This document shows, one piece after another, positions 14,071 through 15,525 of a stretch of DNA of 15,525 bases. How positions within the stretch are numbered: the stretch's first letter is position 1; each line of letters begins with the position of its first letter. The stretch is taken from positions 1 through 15,525 of the forward strand of contig CAZJCK010000072.1 in NCBI GenBank assembly GCA_964544635.1. The letters run 5' to 3'. Both the position numbers and the translations under genes were made by a program. The stretch is from CAZJCK01 sp964544635 (lineage in GTDB: Bacteria > Zixibacteria > MSB-5A5 > GN15 > FEB-12). Below the pieces are notes generated by a model, which had not been told where the DNA came from, ran no database searches, and was given only the letters and a program-made list of their open reading frames with translations.

Positions 14071-14718
14071 CTATCTCCGGTGCCAGACGGTGGTGGCGTA
14101 CATGAAATTGTCGAACCAGATATACAGCTTGTACCGTCCAGTCTCGGTGCTCACGGCGCTTTCGGTCGGGGTCCAGGCCCAGCCGTGACGGCCGCGTCCA
14201 TACACCGAATCGCCAACCGGCCGGTCAATAAACTGATCATAACCGTCGTAAATCTCTATCGAAACCAGCATGCTGTCGGCGCGGATGTCGAACCAGATCG
14301 AGTCGGGCGTTTGGCGGGAGGGGATCTTGAAATCGACCAGTTGTTCGCCGCGCGGGTAGTCGGCAGTCAGGTCACCTCTGAGCCAGGGGGCGCCGCAGTC
14401 AGTGACGAGGTAGGTATAGTGGCCGGACGGTACGGTGTCGCCGGCGTCGTTGCGACGGTCCCAGTAGAAATTGTAATAGCCGCTTGGGATCAGGCGATCG
14501 ATCAGGTGGCGGATAACGGCGCCGCTCGAATCGGCGATCTCGATCGTCACCCGGCAGCTCTGGCCGCGCTCGACCGGGAGCCAGATGCGGATGTTGTCGG
14601 CAAGGGTGGTGTCGGCCGGACGTTCGGTCAGGCCACGGATATAGTCACGCGTCCCCGGATCGTCGGCATACGCGCCGGCGGCCGCTATCATGATCAATGC
14701 TGCGAAAACCTTCCACAT
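14071..14718 (-). CDS. Secreted protein with FlgD-like Ig domain
   Basis: The 215-residue product starts at the ATG giving MWKVFAALIMIAAAGAYA, a Sec signal peptide cleaved near residue 18. The mature part contains a FlgD_ig-type strand set: VTIEIADSSGAVIRHLIDRL, then YNFYWDRRNDAG and VPSGHYTYLV, the pattern seen in the FlgD/T9SS-linked secreted proteins of many Gram-negative bacteria. A second, more divergent copy follows (VSIEIYDGYDQFIDRPV, HGWAWTPT, TGRYKLYIWF). No C-terminal sorting domain is evident. AGG lies 5 nt before the ATG. It sits 56 bp after the nuclease and 5 bp before the lipoprotein and is probably co-transcribed with both. A longer in-frame start at 14775 overlaps the upstream stop and is less likely. 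Function unknown. Confidence 0.8.
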   Translation of the reverse strand: MWKVFAALIMIAAAGAYADDPGTRDYIRGLTERPADTTLADNIRIWLPVERGQSCRVTIEIADSSGAVIRHLIDRLIPSGYYNFYWDRRNDAGDTVPSGHYTYLVTDCGAPWLRGDLTADYPRGEQLVDFKIPSRQTPDSIWFDIRADSMLVSIEIYDGYDQFIDRPVGDSVYGRGRHGWAWTPTESAVSTETGRYKLYIWFDNFMYATTVWHRR

Positions 14719-14774
14719 ATTACCTGATACAACAGAATACCTGATCGGATGGCAACGAGAAAAGCAGCCGAGCA

Positions 14775-15434
14775 TTACGGCTGGCAGGTGCGGCAGGGGG
14801 ACAAGCCCTCGCGGCAGGCGTCGAGACGGTTTTCATAGCGGACCAGGCGGTCGGGCTTGATGTTGGCGACGTAGCGGCAGGAAGGCCGGTGAAACCGGTA
14901 CGAGGTGCGCGATGAGAGATAGTACGGTTCTTTGGCGTGCTCCAGCGACCAGATGCCGATACCGCGGTCGATGGCGCTGTGCTGGGCGGCAAACAGGAGC
15001 CGGCTCTCGGGGTTGTTCAACTCGGTGTCGCGAAACAGGTAGAGGCCGGCCAGGCCGGAATCGATCAGCATCTTGTTGACGAACAGGCTGTCGTCGACAT
15101 ACAGGTAACCAAGCAAACGTCCGTACTTGTCGCGGCGAGCACCGGTGAACTCGATGCGGGCCGGTTTGCCCAGGGCGACCGCCCTGACAAGGGCGGCGGC
15201 GCGATGGTAGTACGGCTGGTCGCGTTCCGGAGTATCGATCGATAACAGTCGCAGCTTGTCGCCGCCGAGCAGTTCGACGGTATCGCCGTCAATGACCGCC
15301 ACCACCGTCCAGCGGCCCGATTGGGCTGCCTGATCGGGGCCGAGCTGCTCCCAGAAGCGCAGCGACAGCAGGGCGGCGATGATCAGGATGAGGAGAGTCA
15401 GGCGGACCAGTTTTGATTGGCGGCGTCGTTTCAT
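14775..15434 (-). CDS. Membrane-anchored thermonuclease (SNase-like) with Cys-rich C-terminus
   Basis: The 219-residue product has an N-terminal basic stretch and one hydrophobic helix (about 9-25), so it is anchored in the membrane or exported, then a staphylococcal-nuclease OB-fold (about 40-165). Key residues are visible: VIDGDTVEL with Asp49 and Asp51, LRLLSIDTPE with Arg62, Asp67, Thr68 and Glu70, and DKYGRLLGYLYVD with Arg106, corresponding to the Ca2+-binding and catalytic set of S. aureus nuclease (Asp21, Arg35, Asp40, Thr41, Glu43, Arg87). Residues 180-219 form FHRPSC...ACREGLSPCRTCQP with His182, Cys186, Cys207, Cys214 and Cys217, a likely zinc-binding tail found in some SNase proteins. 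It cleaves DNA/RNA phosphodiester bonds. First gene of a probable three-gene operon with a good promoter. Confidence 0.92.
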   Translation of the reverse strand: MKRRRQSKLVRLTLLILIIAALLSLRFWEQLGPDQAAQSGRWTVVAVIDGDTVELLGGDKLRLLSIDTPERDQPYYHRAAALVRAVALGKPARIEFTGARRDKYGRLLGYLYVDDSLFVNKMLIDSGLAGLYLFRDTELNNPESRLLFAAQHSAIDRGIGIWSLEHAKEPYYLSSRTSYRFHRPSCRYVANIKPDRLVRYENRLDACREGLSPCRTCQP

Positions 15435-15487
15435 ATCGCTTGATATACCGAAAACTGCCTCAAAGTGCGAGGGGAAAGATCACAAGA

Positions 15488-15516
15488 TGTATACTGTCCG
15501 GCAGGAGCGCGGTCAA
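15488..15516 (-). promoter_or_regulatory. Sigma-70-type promoter of the nuclease operon
   Basis: On the minus strand TTGACC (15516-15511) is followed after exactly 17 bp by TATACA (15493-15488). The leader to the ATG at 15434 would be about 47 nt. Confidence 0.65.
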
Positions 15517-15525
15517 GAGGCTGTT

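Overview
This window reads as the chromosome of a Gram-negative, high-GC bacterium using the standard bacterial code. Evidence for an outer membrane is three lipoproteins with lipoboxes, a small signal-peptide-bearing outer-membrane beta-barrel protein, and secreted proteins with a FlgD-type Ig-like fold. The trpS-scpA-scpB gene order, a sigma-54-dependent response regulator and the FlgD-like secreted proteins suggest a deltaproteobacterial or FCB/Zixibacteria-like lineage. This is inference only: no rRNA or other decisive marker is present.

Layout. (1) 1-2780, minus strand: a compact trpS-scpA-scpB operon (tryptophanyl-tRNA synthetase, then the kleisin and winged-helix partners of SMC) with a strong TTGACA-N17-TATGTT promoter and a probable terminator after scpB. 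The TrpRS carries four cysteines spaced like the [4Fe-4S] TrpRS of Thermotoga. (2) 2851-3375, minus: an HNH endonuclease. (3) 3376-3718: a divergent intergenic region with two hairpins. (4) 3719-6590, plus: a lipoprotein of unknown function with a textbook terminator, a DUF427 protein, and a beta-lactamase-fold serine hydrolase lipoprotein. (5) 6587-7111, minus: an outer-membrane beta-barrel protein, tail-to-tail with the hydrolase. (6) 7301-8106, plus: the N-terminal part of an NAD-dependent epimerase joined out of frame to the C-terminal part of an S41 peptidase. This is a chimeric junction caused either by a deletion or by misassembly. (7) 8194-10209, plus: a large integral-membrane GT39-like glycosyltransferase with a C-terminal TPR-like region. 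(8) 10281-11660, minus: an NtrC-type response regulator, separated from the glycosyltransferase by a bidirectional terminator. (9) 11661-12026: a structure-rich intergenic region with several nested inverted repeats. (10) 12027-13352, minus: a secreted alkaline-phosphatase-fold protein whose three zinc-ligand histidines appear to be replaced. (11) 13442-15434, minus: a probable operon of a membrane-anchored SNase-type nuclease with a Cys-rich tail, a FlgD-like secreted protein, and a related lipoprotein whose N-terminal coding region holds an in-frame 21-bp tandem repeat next to a dispersed-type palindrome.

Most genes are recognisable housekeeping or envelope functions. I see no CRISPR array, toxin-antitoxin pair, phage module or complete mobile element. 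The points most worth a second look are the gene chimera at about 7640, the repeat-expanded signal peptide at 13903-14040, the nested inverted-repeat block at 11824-12012, the altered metal site of the phosphatase-like protein, and the putative Fe-S cluster TrpRS.
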